DNA of 64,000 bases from Sipunculus nudus (GCA_026874595.1 JAPPUL010000095.1:1917501-1981500), one strand, 5' to 3'. Positions 36,174 to 46,034 are shown, numbered from the stretch's first letter. Made by a program: numbers and translations. The notes: generated from the letters alone by a model not told the origin.

Positions 36174-36821
36174 TTAATAAACCTTAAAAGCTATACCAAG
36201 CATTACATCAAAACCTATAGTTCTAGAACCTAGCCCTGTTATGGTATTAGTAGCAGGATTAACTTTCTCATAATGAGTGAGTCCAAAATATCCTCTCACC
36301 TCCCCAACAATTTGAACAACACTAGTAATAGGAATATAAAATCCCAGCCCATAAATAAGCTCTACTAGATCTTTATTAATAACAGTACCTACAGGGGGGG
36401 GGGTCTTGTGAGCTAGTAATCGATTATAAGATACGCCAACTCCCGTCCACAAATATTTTATAAAAGGACCTGATACTTTAAGCATAACGGGAACCCCTAT
36501 ATAATGACCTTCTGTTTTTATAGTATCCTCCTGCTTCACCCCTCTTCCGGTATACACTACACCAATCTCAAGTCCAATCCCATATATAAATATTCCTTCA
36601 AACAAATATGCGAATTCAACAAATAGCCCACCAGTACCGGTAATATAAGGCCCAATAGAAAGCTCGTTATCGTTCTTATCAAACGTACTATCGAATCCAG
36701 GCATAAGCCAGTTGAAAGTTGCCCCACCCTTTGCAGAAGTTTTAACCTCAAAACCGGCAAAGCTATTATTAGCCATTATAACTAACAGTAAGGCTATACT
36801 TAATACTAACATTTTTTTCAT
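36174..36821 (-). CDS. Outer-membrane beta-barrel protein with a poly-C tract
   Basis: The 215-residue protein has a cleavable signal peptide (MKKMLVLSIALLLVIMANNS, cut after SFA). It then shows alternating aromatic and polar strands (GGLFVEFAYLFEGIFIYGIG, GVGVSYNRLL, GEVRGYFGLT) and ends in an aromatic-terminated strand (FDVMLGIAFKVY), as expected for a small outer-membrane barrel. Codons near residue 140 (KTPPPVG) are written with ten consecutive C (36394-36403 on the + strand), prone to slippage; a shift would remove the last third of the barrel. It starts 28 bases after the TRAP permease stop and may belong to that operon. Confidence 0.75.
   Translation of the reverse strand: MKKMLVLSIALLLVIMANNSFAGFEVKTSAKGGATFNWLMPGFDSTFDKNDNELSIGPYITGTGGLFVEFAYLFEGIFIYGIGLEIGVVYTGRGVKQEDTIKTEGHYIGVPVMLKVSGPFIKYLWTGVGVSYNRLLAHKTPPPVGTVINKDLVELIYGLGFYIPITSVVQIVGEVRGYFGLTHYEKVNPATNTITGLGSRTIGFDVMLGIAFKVY
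36394..36403 (-). repeat. Poly-C(10) homopolymer inside the beta-barrel gene
   Basis: Ten consecutive G on the + strand (C on the coding strand) is far longer than expected by chance in an AT-rich genome. Gain or loss of one base would switch the reading frame, the hallmark of a phase-variable contingency locus. Confidence 0.85.
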
Positions 36822-36849
36822 ATCTTTCTCCTTTTAATAACTAATATAA

Positions 36850-38871
36850 CTATGAAGCAGTAGTTTTAACTCTAACCTTTTGTATAATAAATACTAGTCC
36901 CAAGATTAATAGACCAAGCAAATAAAAATAGTATCGTAAATCATGCTCCACATTAAATATAGATGCTGTTATACCTGGTTGAAAAAGTATAAAAGAAGCT
37001 ATTAAGAATAATGGCACATCATACCATTTATTTTTTGTAACATACCATCCTTGCAATGCACTAGCAAAAGAAAAAGAAGCAATAGCTGCCATAATAAAAA
37101 TTAAGATGCCTGTTAGCCAACTATCTATACCATAAAGTATTAACTCTGTATTAAAAATAAACATAAATGGGATTATAGCTGTTCTTATGTCGTAAATAAA
37201 TGCTTGTATACCAGTGTGAATAGGATTAGATTCGGCAATGGCTGCCGCTGTATAAGCTGCTAAGCCAACTGGCGGTGTGTCGTCGGCCAAAATACCAAAA
37301 TAAAAACAAAATAAATGAGCTGCTATTAACGGTATTTCTACACCGTAATCCGAGCCAACACTAGATATTATAGGAGCTGTTATTATTGCCATAACAATAT
37401 ATGTTGCTGTAGTTGGCAGACCCATACCAAGTATAAGGCACGCTACTGCTGTAATTATTAATAGTAATACTATATTTCCTGCTGAAAGCATTATAACTGC
37501 ATCATTTATAATAGTCCCAATTCCAATACCTACAATCCCAACTATTATGCCAGCAGATGCAGTAGCTAAGGCAACCGGCGCCATCTTCTTTGATCCCTCA
37601 ACCATTCCACTTATAATTATTAAAGAACCTTCCTTAAGGCCTTTAATAATAAGCTGTATGTTCGGTCGTTCTGCGTTTATAAGCTGGTTTACTACTTCTC
37701 TAATAAGAATAACGACTATAAGGCACAATATTGACCAAAATACAGCTACTTGTGGCGAATGTCTTACAATTATTAGTTCGTAAACCAAAAGACCAAGAGG
37801 TATTAAATAATAAAACCCTTCTTTTAAAACTGATATAGTAGCCTGCAGGTCTTCTTTTAATAAACCGCGCATTCCAAGCTTTAAAGCTTCTAAATGTGTA
37901 ACGTAAAATAGTGCAAAATATGATGCTAGGGCAGGGATAATAGCTGCTTTTATTACAGAAATATAACTTACATTGACATACTCGGCAATTATAAAAGCCG
38001 CAGCCCCCATAATAGGAGGCATAAGTTGGCCATCTGTACTAGCTGCAACCTCTATAGCTGCTGCCTTCTTTGCCGGATAGCCTACCTTCTTCATAAGAGG
38101 TATAGTAAATGTTCCAGTAGTAACTATATTTGCAATACTTGACCCTGATACCATGCCTGTAAGCCCACTCGATACTACCGAAGCCTTTGCAGGACCGCCC
38201 CTAAACCTCCCAAAAAGTGATAAGGCTAGATCAATAAAAAACTTACCTGCTCCACCTTTGTCCATAATAGAGCCAAATAATACAAATAAATATACTATTG
38301 AGGCTGAAACATCAAGAGGTATTCCATATATACCTTCTGTTGATAATGAGGTTTGGGATAAATATTTGTTAAAATCAATCCCACTATGACTTAATACGCC
38401 AGGTAGATAAGGAGCTAGAAAAGCATATATTGAAAATACTATCGCTATAATTGGTAAGGCAGGCCCTACTGCTCGTCTTGTTGCCTCCAGCAATAGTATT
38501 ACGAGCACTAAGCCTGCTATTAAATCTAGTGCTAATGGATCGCTACTTCGCTTACTAACATCCGGCCAGTCCATTATTATATATAATGCACTAAGCCCTC
38601 CTATTATAGCTAAACTATAGTTTATTACCTTGCCTAACTTTGTATCTGTACTAGCAAAAAGCTTTGAAGATGTATAGACAAATATAAATGAGATAGCAAA
38701 ACCAAGGTGAATAGCACGTATGTATATCTCGTCTACTATAACTACTCTATCTATAAGTAGCTGAAATATAGCCCATGCTAAACCTAGTACAAATAATGTC
38801 TTATTACTAAGATAGTCCTTTATAGAAAATGACTTCTCATCATCACCCACAGGCCTAGATCTATCTTTCAT
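36850..38871 (-). CDS. TRAP transporter fused permease, second TAXI system
   Basis: The 673-residue membrane protein has the same fused DctQM layout as the one at 9.2 kb: N-terminal helices (25-150), then SSGLTGMVSGSSIANIVTTG, ASTDGQLMPPIMGAAAFIIAEY, and the second half GMGLPTTATYIVMAIITAPI with DDTPPVGLAAYTAAAIAE. It should import organic acids in symport with an ion. The binding-protein gene lies 50 bases upstream on the same strand, and the beta-barrel gene follows. Confidence 0.93.
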   Translation of the reverse strand: MKDRSRPVGDDEKSFSIKDYLSNKTLFVLGLAWAIFQLLIDRVVIVDEIYIRAIHLGFAISFIFVYTSSKLFASTDTKLGKVINYSLAIIGGLSALYIIMDWPDVSKRSSDPLALDLIAGLVLVILLLEATRRAVGPALPIIAIVFSIYAFLAPYLPGVLSHSGIDFNKYLSQTSLSTEGIYGIPLDVSASIVYLFVLFGSIMDKGGAGKFFIDLALSLFGRFRGGPAKASVVSSGLTGMVSGSSIANIVTTGTFTIPLMKKVGYPAKKAAAIEVAASTDGQLMPPIMGAAAFIIAEYVNVSYISVIKAAIIPALASYFALFYVTHLEALKLGMRGLLKEDLQATISVLKEGFYYLIPLGLLVYELIIVRHSPQVAVFWSILCLIVVILIREVVNQLINAERPNIQLIIKGLKEGSLIIISGMVEGSKKMAPVALATASAGIIVGIVGIGIGTIINDAVIMLSAGNIVLLLIITAVACLILGMGLPTTATYIVMAIITAPIISSVGSDYGVEIPLIAAHLFCFYFGILADDTPPVGLAAYTAAAIAESNPIHTGIQAFIYDIRTAIIPFMFIFNTELILYGIDSWLTGILIFIMAAIASFSFASALQGWYVTKNKWYDVPLFLIASFILFQPGITASIFNVEHDLRYYFYLLGLLILGLVFIIQKVRVKTTAS

Positions 38872-38921
38872 TGTATGTCTCTCCTCTTCATTGTTTGACT
38901 TGTTTAGCTTAATATAAAGAT

Positions 38922-39911
38922 TTATCTTAGTCTTTTATCTATCTTATCAAGCAAACCCGCTTCTTTATAATACTTTAACGCTCCCTTGTGTATAGGTGCT
39001 GATAAGCCTTTAAGTAAGTCTTCCTTCTTTAACAAAGCATAAGAAGGATGAAAGTTCCTTACCTCATCAAAATTATCAAAAACCTCTTTGGTAACTATAT
39101 AGGCAATCTCCTCACTTACTCTTGTTGAACTTACTAATGTTGCCCTAACCCCTATTGTATTTACATCTGATGTGTTTGCACTATTGGGATACAAGGCCCG
39201 CGGTATCGTTGCCTTTGTATAATAAGAATACTTATTTTCCAGCTTATTAATAACTGACTCATCAAGTGATACAAGCCTTACCTTTATTCTACCTGATGTT
39301 GCCTCCTTTATACTTCCATTCGGATGTCCTACTGTATAGAAAAAAGCGTCAAGTCTTTCATCTTGTACTAATCTAGAAGAGCTTATAGGTTTAACTGCTT
39401 TTTCATTTATATCACTTACCGATAATCCTACAATCGATAATAAATCCTCTACATTCCTTCTGTGCCCTGTTCCAGGCAACCCTATATTGACACGCTTGCC
39501 CTTTAAGCCAAGAGCATTTTCTATCCCACTGTCAACAGATGCTATCAATGTTAAAGCTTCTGCGTGAAGTGAAAATAAAGACCTTAAATCAGTTTGCTTA
39601 CCCTTCTTTTCCCAATCGCCAAGTCCTGCATAAGCTAAGTATTGTATGTCAGACTGCGCAATACCAAAATCAATCCCTCCTGCTAATACCGTGTTGACAT
39701 TATATACAGAACCGGCTGTTGACTCTGCTGTTGCCTTTATTCCATAATCATCTTCTTTTGCATTAACCAATTTACATATATTCTGTCCAACAGGATAGTA
39801 TACTCCTGTTTGTCCACCTGTACCTATCGTTATGAACTTACCCCTACTACAATTAAACTGCATGAACACTAATAAAATAAAAGAAATAACTAAATAATAA
39901 TATCTACCCAT
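38922..39911 (-). CDS. TAXI-family TRAP solute-binding lipoprotein, second system
   Basis: The 329-residue protein has a lipoprotein signal (QFNCSRG) and the TAXI pattern ITIGTGGQTGVYYPVGQNIC, STAGSVYNVNTVLAGGIDFGI, GKRVNIGLPGTGHRRN and FDEVRNFHPSYALLKKEDLL. It should bind an organic acid for the permease downstream. It is preceded by about 200 bases containing the terminator of the lactate-type operon, so it has its own promoter. Sequence differs widely from the first TAXI protein, so the two systems probably have different ligands. Confidence 0.9.
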   Translation of the reverse strand: MGRYYYLVISFILLVFMQFNCSRGKFITIGTGGQTGVYYPVGQNICKLVNAKEDDYGIKATAESTAGSVYNVNTVLAGGIDFGIAQSDIQYLAYAGLGDWEKKGKQTDLRSLFSLHAEALTLIASVDSGIENALGLKGKRVNIGLPGTGHRRNVEDLLSIVGLSVSDINEKAVKPISSSRLVQDERLDAFFYTVGHPNGSIKEATSGRIKVRLVSLDESVINKLENKYSYYTKATIPRALYPNSANTSDVNTIGVRATLVSSTRVSEEIAYIVTKEVFDNFDEVRNFHPSYALLKKEDLLKGLSAPIHKGALKYYKEAGLLDKIDKRLR

Positions 39912-40016
39912 ATCTATTATCCTCCATTTATTTTTCTTTTAAAGAACGTTTATGTTATATAGCCATTATATAGGAATATATAAAAACATCCAAAGCAAAA
40001 GTAATATATTTAGGTC

Positions 40017-40037
40017 AAAAAGGCGAAGCTTTTTTTT
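40017..40037 (-). terminator. Terminator-like hairpin after the FAD/Fe-S oxidase gene
   Basis: On the minus strand AAAAAG and CTTTTT form a 6-bp stem around a TTCG-containing loop, with A-rich and T-rich sides, about 80 bases after the oxidase stop. It would end the lut-type operon before the TAXI genes. Confidence 0.5.
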
Positions 40038-40118
40038 AAAATTAACATATTGTCTTAGGAATAAGTAATTACAAGGTATGGAATGGCATCCTTTTGAAGT
40101 TCTATTATTCTTTCTTTT

Positions 40119-43025
40119 TCAAGATGAGTGTCCGTCATTATTAAGTGCACTATATAATATCTCAACTGAATGTAGAGCGTTAGCTCCTGTGCCATCTTTA
40201 ATTTGGCTTCTACAACTAGTTCCATTAGCACATATAACACTAGCGCTATTTGCCGTCCTTACAGTTGGGAATAATACTAATTCACCTATCTTCATCGATA
40301 ACTCATAATGATCTTTCTCATATCCAAAGAATCCTGCCATCCCACAACAGCCAGATGCGATATCTTCTACTTTATAATTCTCTGGATAGGATAATATGTA
40401 TTTAACAGACTCCACAGAACCTAATACTTTTTGGTAGCAATGACCATGTAGTAAAATAGTTTTATTTTTGTTAGAAAATAAACTTTTAGTTATTCGTCCA
40501 TTACTTGCCTCACGAGCTAGGAACTCGTCTATCATAAATGTATTCTGTGATATAAGCTTTGCACTATCAAGAAGTTCTTTATCTACAAGGTCAATATACT
40601 CATCTTTAACGGTTAAAACTGCAGACGGCTCAATACCTATAAGAGGCTCCGAAGAAGATATAGAGTCTCTTAGCATCTTAACATTACTAATAGCTTTTTT
40701 CTTAGCTTTCCTTATAAGCCCATTAGACAACAGTGCACGGCCACTATTAATGTAATGAGGTTTTATATAATAACCTAGCTTATTTAAAACTAAAATAGCC
40801 TTAATACCAATATCTACATCAATATAGTTAGTAAACTCATCTACAAAGAGATTTAAAGAACCTGTTTTATTTGTAAGCGATTTATTAATATTAGCTAAAT
40901 TCTTTTTAATCCATCTTTCTAGGGTAGTTTTATGTACTTTGGGTATTTCTCTTTTTAAACTAAGTTTTAACATTCCTTTAATCATTCTACTCTTTAAACT
41001 ATAGTTAAATAGTCTAGGATAAATAGACCCAAGCTTATACATACTTGGCATATATGCTGATAATAATACTCTAAGTGGGACCTTATTATCATCATAATAA
41101 TGTTGCAGATACTCAGCTTTTAATTTTGTCATATCAACATTAGACGGACACTCAGCCTTACATCCTTTGCAAGAAAGACAGTGATCAAGTATTTTGTATA
41201 CTTCTTTGTTTTTAAAAGAATTTCCGTTATTAAAAGACTCTCTTAAGAGATTAGCTCGGGCTCTGGTTGTAAAAGCCTCATCTTTACTTGCCATATAACT
41301 AGGACACATAATACCGCTAAGCGATTTACGGCATGAGCCCACTCCATTACACTTCTCTATCATCCCAAGCATCCCATAAGAACTTGCAAAATCAAATGTT
41401 GTATCTACATCATTAACCTTTTTCTCTGGATCATATCTAAGATTAGACGACATTTCAACAGAATCTATTATCTTACCTCTATTAAATACATTTAACGGAT
41501 CCCACGTTTTCTTTATCCTCTTTAGTAAGTTATAATTATGCTCTCCGATAATAAGAGGTATAAACTCACTCCTTGACCTACCATCTCCATGTTCACCACT
41601 AATTGACCCTTTATACTTCTTTACAAGTGTAGCTGCCTCTAAAGCCACTTCCTTAAATATCTTATGGTCTTTACTGCTTTTTAAGTTAAGAACAGGCCTT
41701 AAGTGTAACTCTCCTACAGATATATGAGCATAGTATACACAAGATAAATTATACTTATCTAATATTAACTGAAACTCCTTAAGATACTCTTCTAATGAGT
41801 TGGCACTAACTGCACTATCTTCTATAAATGGAATCGGTTTAGCATCTCCTGGCATATTAGCTAATATCCCAAGCCCTGCGTTACGCAGATCCCATGCTTT
41901 TTGTATATCATTATCAAGCAAGATTGGAAAGTGATAGCCCAAATTAGCTTTTTTCATGTCAGATTCAAGCCTGTCTCTTATGCTATATAGCTCTTCTTCT
42001 GTGTCAGCAATAAATTCTACCATAATGACCGCTTCAGGCTCACCTTTTATAAAAAACCTATTTCTAGCTTGCTCTATATTATCTTTTGTAAGATCTACTA
42101 TAGCTTTATCCATAAGCTCAACCGCCTGGGGCTTATGTTCTAATGCTATTAAATTAGCTTTTGCTGCCTCTATTATAGAATCCAAATGTACACAAATAAG
42201 TCCTACTCGCTTATTCAATATGGGAATTATATTAAGCTTAATCTCGGTTGTAAAAGCTAGCGTCCCTTCTGAGCCAGTTAATAACTTTGCCATGTTAAAT
42301 CTAGCACCGCCATCACAAAAAACCTCTGAGCTAGCTAAGACATCTAGGGCATAACCCGTATTGCGTCTTAATATCGTCTTATCTGGATATCCTTTATTTA
42401 TCTCCTCTTTGTTTTTAGGGTCTGATAATATATCTTTAATATTATTATAAATATTACTTTCTAATGAACTGCCATTACACTTAGCCTCAAACTCAGCTTT
42501 ACTTATATAGCCAAACTCAACCTCAGATGTATCACTTAGTATAGTCTTTAAAGATATTATATGATCGCGTGTAGTACCATATACTAGAGAATGAAGACCA
42601 GCAGAATTATTACCTACCATCCCCCCCATCATACACCGATTAGAACTAGATGTCTCAGGTGCAAAGAATAACTTATATCGTTTAAGGTAGCTATTAAGCT
42701 CATCATATACAACCCCAGGTTCCACTCTAACCCAACCTTCCTCTTTGTTAACTTCAAGTATCTTGTTCATTAAAGATACGTCAACAATAATCCCAGAACC
42801 AACTACCTGCCCCGCTAAAGATGTGCCCGCAGTACGTGGTATTATAGTTAGTTCATGCTCTTTGGCAAAAGTAATAATCTTTATTATATCTTCTTTATTT
42901 CTAGGTAAGCATACCATGCTAGGTACTTCTCTATATACAGATGCATCAGTTGCATAAAGTAATCGTGATGTCTCATCATTAAGGACTTTACCTTCTAAAG
43001 AAGTTTTTAACTCTTCTATATTCAT
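40119..43025 (-). CDS. FAD-linked oxidase fused to 4Fe-4S/CCG domains (D-lactate or glycolate dehydrogenase type)
   Basis: The 968-residue protein joins a GlcD-like half and a GlcF-like half. Residues 1-500 are the FAD-binding (PRTAGTSLAGQVVGSGIIVD) and FAD-oxidase C-terminal (SGEHGDGRSRSEFIPLIIG) domains. Residues about 560-660 hold the ferredoxin-like clusters (CNGVGSCRK, CLSCKGCKAECP). The end has a CCG-type cysteine domain (GHCYQKVLG, SGCCGMAGFFGYE). Such enzymes oxidise D-lactate, glycolate or other 2-hydroxy acids and pass electrons to the respiratory chain. It is the last gene after lutABC on the same strand, 163 bases from lutC. Confidence 0.9.
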   Translation of the reverse strand: MNIEELKTSLEGKVLNDETSRLLYATDASVYREVPSMVCLPRNKEDIIKIITFAKEHELTIIPRTAGTSLAGQVVGSGIIVDVSLMNKILEVNKEEGWVRVEPGVVYDELNSYLKRYKLFFAPETSSSNRCMMGGMVGNNSAGLHSLVYGTTRDHIISLKTILSDTSEVEFGYISKAEFEAKCNGSSLESNIYNNIKDILSDPKNKEEINKGYPDKTILRRNTGYALDVLASSEVFCDGGARFNMAKLLTGSEGTLAFTTEIKLNIIPILNKRVGLICVHLDSIIEAAKANLIALEHKPQAVELMDKAIVDLTKDNIEQARNRFFIKGEPEAVIMVEFIADTEEELYSIRDRLESDMKKANLGYHFPILLDNDIQKAWDLRNAGLGILANMPGDAKPIPFIEDSAVSANSLEEYLKEFQLILDKYNLSCVYYAHISVGELHLRPVLNLKSSKDHKIFKEVALEAATLVKKYKGSISGEHGDGRSRSEFIPLIIGEHNYNLLKRIKKTWDPLNVFNRGKIIDSVEMSSNLRYDPEKKVNDVDTTFDFASSYGMLGMIEKCNGVGSCRKSLSGIMCPSYMASKDEAFTTRARANLLRESFNNGNSFKNKEVYKILDHCLSCKGCKAECPSNVDMTKLKAEYLQHYYDDNKVPLRVLLSAYMPSMYKLGSIYPRLFNYSLKSRMIKGMLKLSLKREIPKVHKTTLERWIKKNLANINKSLTNKTGSLNLFVDEFTNYIDVDIGIKAILVLNKLGYYIKPHYINSGRALLSNGLIRKAKKKAISNVKMLRDSISSSEPLIGIEPSAVLTVKDEYIDLVDKELLDSAKLISQNTFMIDEFLAREASNGRITKSLFSNKNKTILLHGHCYQKVLGSVESVKYILSYPENYKVEDIASGCCGMAGFFGYEKDHYELSMKIGELVLFPTVRTANSASVICANGTSCRSQIKDGTGANALHSVEILYSALNNDGHSS

Positions 43026-43188
43026 ATGTTTTTATATATCCATAATTCTTTTCTATATTTAGATTGATAATTTACCTTATATAAACTCCTTAGTCAAGGA
43101 ATAATTCTAATATCTGTTGGGACTTGTTCTATATAGTTGCTATAGTTGCTTAAAGATTAGAATAATAAAGCTAATATATTAGTGATGG

Positions 43189-43854
43189 TTAATTACTCAA
43201 TAGAAACACAATTAGCTCTTTTGGGCCATGGACACCGTGAGTTAATACAAATTCTATATCAGCTGTTTTTGAGGGGCCTGATACTAAAACAATATTTGTA
43301 GTATTTGTCCAATCTGCATTTTCTATTGCTTCTAAAAATGTGTTATATATATTTTTACTATCTAAAATAGCTATGTGTATTGGTGGCACCAATGACATCG
43401 ATCTTGGCTCTTCTTTTGTAGGGCATATTATAAGAGTGCCTGTATCTGCTATTCCTCCTACTGTAGTAGTTATAGAGGCATCTATACTAAATAACTTTTC
43501 TTTAAAATTGTTAATATTATCAGGGTAACTAACAAGTTCTATATCGCTTTTGGACATCGCAAGGGATAGCTTTTTACCAATATCTGTTTTTTCTGAATAT
43601 AGTAAAGTCTTAATTTTCTTTTTTTGTAGAATGTCTTGTGTGTCTTTAACAATATTGTCATTAGTAGTATCATATACCTTTGCATTATGAACGTTTATTA
43701 GTAAATCTTTTAGTCTGTCAAGCTTATTATTAAAGACTTTTTTAGTATTAAGGATATTAGAATATAGAGTGTCATAATCATTATGTTGTAAGACATTATT
43801 ATTAAATATAGACTTTTTAAGACGTGATAATATATTAACCTTGGCATTACTCAT
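43189..43854 (-). CDS. lutC: LutC/YkgG-family LUD-domain protein
   Basis: The 221-residue protein has the LUD fold (about 60-220) with ASITTTVGGIADTGTLI and the C-terminal EFVLTHGVHGPKELIVFLL. LutC works with LutA and LutB to oxidise L-lactate to pyruvate. Its start overlaps the end of lutB by 8 bases. It is rich in N and D compared with lutB. Confidence 0.9.
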   Translation of the reverse strand: MSNAKVNILSRLKKSIFNNNVLQHNDYDTLYSNILNTKKVFNNKLDRLKDLLINVHNAKVYDTTNDNIVKDTQDILQKKKIKTLLYSEKTDIGKKLSLAMSKSDIELVSYPDNINNFKEKLFSIDASITTTVGGIADTGTLIICPTKEEPRSMSLVPPIHIAILDSKNIYNTFLEAIENADWTNTTNIVLVSGPSKTADIEFVLTHGVHGPKELIVFLLSN

Positions 43855-45283
43855 AATCGACTCCTCTTTGCTTAAGCAGCTTATTAAGCGACTCCTTAGC
43901 TAGTTTAGGGGGGACTCTAAACTTATTCCACTCTTTTAGAGGACCAAAGTTAAGCCGCCTTTTATACATTATTGGCCTTCCGACACTAAGTAATAGCCTA
44001 TATATCCTAGGTGATGAGTATAGCATTCGCCATAATTTCCATATAATACCTTCAATTAAGTTTTTTTGACGTTCATTACTTGCAATATTTGCAATATTTG
44101 AACCACGAGGCTTTTCAACAGCTTCATTTCTTAGTTTAATAATAATATCAGCTAAAGGTATCTTAACAGGACATACTTCTGAACAAGCGTTACATAAACT
44201 TGATGCAGTTGGTAGCTCTCCTGCCTTCTTCATCCCTTCCATCATCGTAGTAAGTATTTTACCAATAGGACCAGGATAAACATATCCATAGCCATGCCCG
44301 CCTATTGACAAGTATATTGGACAATGATTTAAACAGGCTCCACAACGGATACATAATAATGCTTCTTGGACTTCTTTATTAGCATATATCTTACTACGTC
44401 CATTATCAAGAATCACTAAATGCACTTCATCTGGCCCATCTTTTTCATTCTCCTTTCTTGGGGAGTTAATCATATTAAAATAAGTTGTAATCTTTTGTCC
44501 GGTAGCTGATCTTGTAAGCAAGCTAAGAAGTGGTGGCACCTCCTCAAGCTTTTCTACTACTTTTTCTATGCCCATTATAGCAATATGTACAGGAGGTACG
44601 GTTGTACACATCCGTCCATTACCTTCATTCTCTACTAAACAAAGAGTTCCTGTATCTGCAACTGCAAAGTTTACTCCGCTAAGACCAATTTGTGCCTCAC
44701 GAAACTTTTTACGAAGTTTTGCTCTTGCTATTTTTGTTAGCTCTTTTATTTCTTCTGTATATTTAGTTCCTAGTTTTTCCTCAAATAGTTTTGCTATCTG
44801 TCTCTTATCTTTGTGAATCGCAGGCACTATTATATGGTAAGGCTTTTCTTTGGCAAGCTGGATTATATATTCCCCAAGGTCTGTTTCTATACATTCAATC
44901 CCATTCTCCTCTAAAAAGTCATTTAAGTGTATCTCCTCTGAGACCATGGACTTACCTTTTACTAGCTTATTTGCATTATGGGTTCTTATTATATCTAGTA
45001 TAATATTATTAGCACTATCGGATGTTTGGGCCCAGTGTACTTTTATCCCATTCTTTTGACAATTGCTTTCAAGCCTTTCAAGTAAATCTGGCAGGTTAGA
45101 TAAGGCTTTTACCTTTATATAGTTTCCTAAGTTTCTTAAATACTCAAGTTCTTCTTTATCACTAAAAGCTTCTTTACGGCGTTTAACTATGCTATCCATT
45201 GCCAGTATAAAGTTTTTTCGCCCCTCTCGCCCTTCAAGCTCTTTCTTAACTCTTTTTTTAAACTCACTATTCTTTTTAGCCAT
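43847..45283 (-). CDS. lutB: LutB/YkgF-family iron-sulfur LUD protein
   Basis: The 478-residue protein has an N-terminal LUD domain (about 70-300: GVNFAVADTGTLCLVENEGN, RMCTTVPPVHIAIMG), then two cysteine clusters, C311-xx-C314-xx-C317-xxx-C321 and C364-xx-C367-xxx-C371, that bind 4Fe-4S centres. With LutA and LutC it forms the L-lactate oxidation complex. It overlaps lutA and lutC by 8 bases each, so the three are translationally coupled. Confidence 0.93.
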   Translation of the reverse strand: MAKKNSEFKKRVKKELEGREGRKNFILAMDSIVKRRKEAFSDKEELEYLRNLGNYIKVKALSNLPDLLERLESNCQKNGIKVHWAQTSDSANNIILDIIRTHNANKLVKGKSMVSEEIHLNDFLEENGIECIETDLGEYIIQLAKEKPYHIIVPAIHKDKRQIAKLFEEKLGTKYTEEIKELTKIARAKLRKKFREAQIGLSGVNFAVADTGTLCLVENEGNGRMCTTVPPVHIAIMGIEKVVEKLEEVPPLLSLLTRSATGQKITTYFNMINSPRKENEKDGPDEVHLVILDNGRSKIYANKEVQEALLCIRCGACLNHCPIYLSIGGHGYGYVYPGPIGKILTTMMEGMKKAGELPTASSLCNACSEVCPVKIPLADIIIKLRNEAVEKPRGSNIANIASNERQKNLIEGIIWKLWRMLYSSPRIYRLLLSVGRPIMYKRRLNFGPLKEWNKFRVPPKLAKESLNKLLKQRGVDYE

Positions 45284-46034
45284 TAGTTCGCTCCCACAAA
45301 AAGGTAGCTATATGTTTTGTTGGTAAATTAATCTCCTGCTTTTTTAAAGCCCCATCTATGTTTAAAAGACATCCACTTTCACTGCCAAGAACTACATCAG
45401 CTTTCGACTTTAAGGCATTCGTAACTTTATCATTAACCATAACTCCTGATATTTCAGGATGCTTTACAGAAAAAGTCCCGCCAAAACCACAACATTCATT
45501 TTCTTTCTCCATCTCGACTAATTCTACATTCTTTAATTGTCTTAAAAGTCTTTTAGGCTCCTTTCCTATATTCATAACTCGCATAGCCTGGCAAGAACTA
45601 TGCCATACAGCACGTATTGGACTACCTTTGTCTTCTAACTTCACTTTTAAACAATGTACTAGAAACTCGCTAAGCTCATAAACCCTTGAGGCAAACTCTT
45701 TTACTTCTTTTAAATAAGGATCATCTTCAAAAAGCTTTAAAGAATACATCTTTAACATAGAGCCACAAGAGGCTGAGGGTACAACAACAGGATAGTCTTT
45801 ATTAAATAGTTTTATTTGTTTCTTTATAACCGCCTTAGCATCACTCCAATATCCTGCATTAAAGGCAGGTTGGCTACAACATGTTTGACTTTTGGGGTAA
45901 ATAACCTTTACTGACTCTTTCTCCAGAAGGTTGATTGCTGATAGGCCTGTTTTAGGATATAGTAGATTAACAAGGCAGGTACTATAAAAGTATACTGCTT
46001 TTGGTTTTTGTGGGTAGCTTCTTTCTATTGGCAT
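45276..46034 (-). CDS. lutA: LutA/YkgE-family CCG-domain protein
   Basis: The 252-residue protein has the two CCG cysteine-rich domains of LutA: YFYSTCLVNLLYPKTGLSAI with CCSQPAFNAGYW, and SASCGSML with NECCGFGGTFSVKHPEISG. The first CCG reads C-C-S, a change from the usual glycine. LutA takes part in L-lactate oxidation and binds an Fe-S cofactor. It is the first gene of the operon; the region upstream (46035-46140) is AT-rich and should hold the promoter. Confidence 0.9.
   Translation of the reverse strand: MPIERSYPQKPKAVYFYSTCLVNLLYPKTGLSAINLLEKESVKVIYPKSQTCCSQPAFNAGYWSDAKAVIKKQIKLFNKDYPVVVPSASCGSMLKMYSLKLFEDDPYLKEVKEFASRVYELSEFLVHCLKVKLEDKGSPIRAVWHSSCQAMRVMNIGKEPKRLLRQLKNVELVEMEKENECCGFGGTFSVKHPEISGVMVNDKVTNALKSKADVVLGSESGCLLNIDGALKKQEINLPTKHIATFLWERTNG

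Noticed and set aside
42621-42627. Seven-C tract in the FAD/Fe-S oxidase gene as a phase-variation site
   Set aside because: It encodes conserved glycines of the FAD domain (GGM), is shorter than typical contingency tracts, and lies in a metabolic rather than surface gene.
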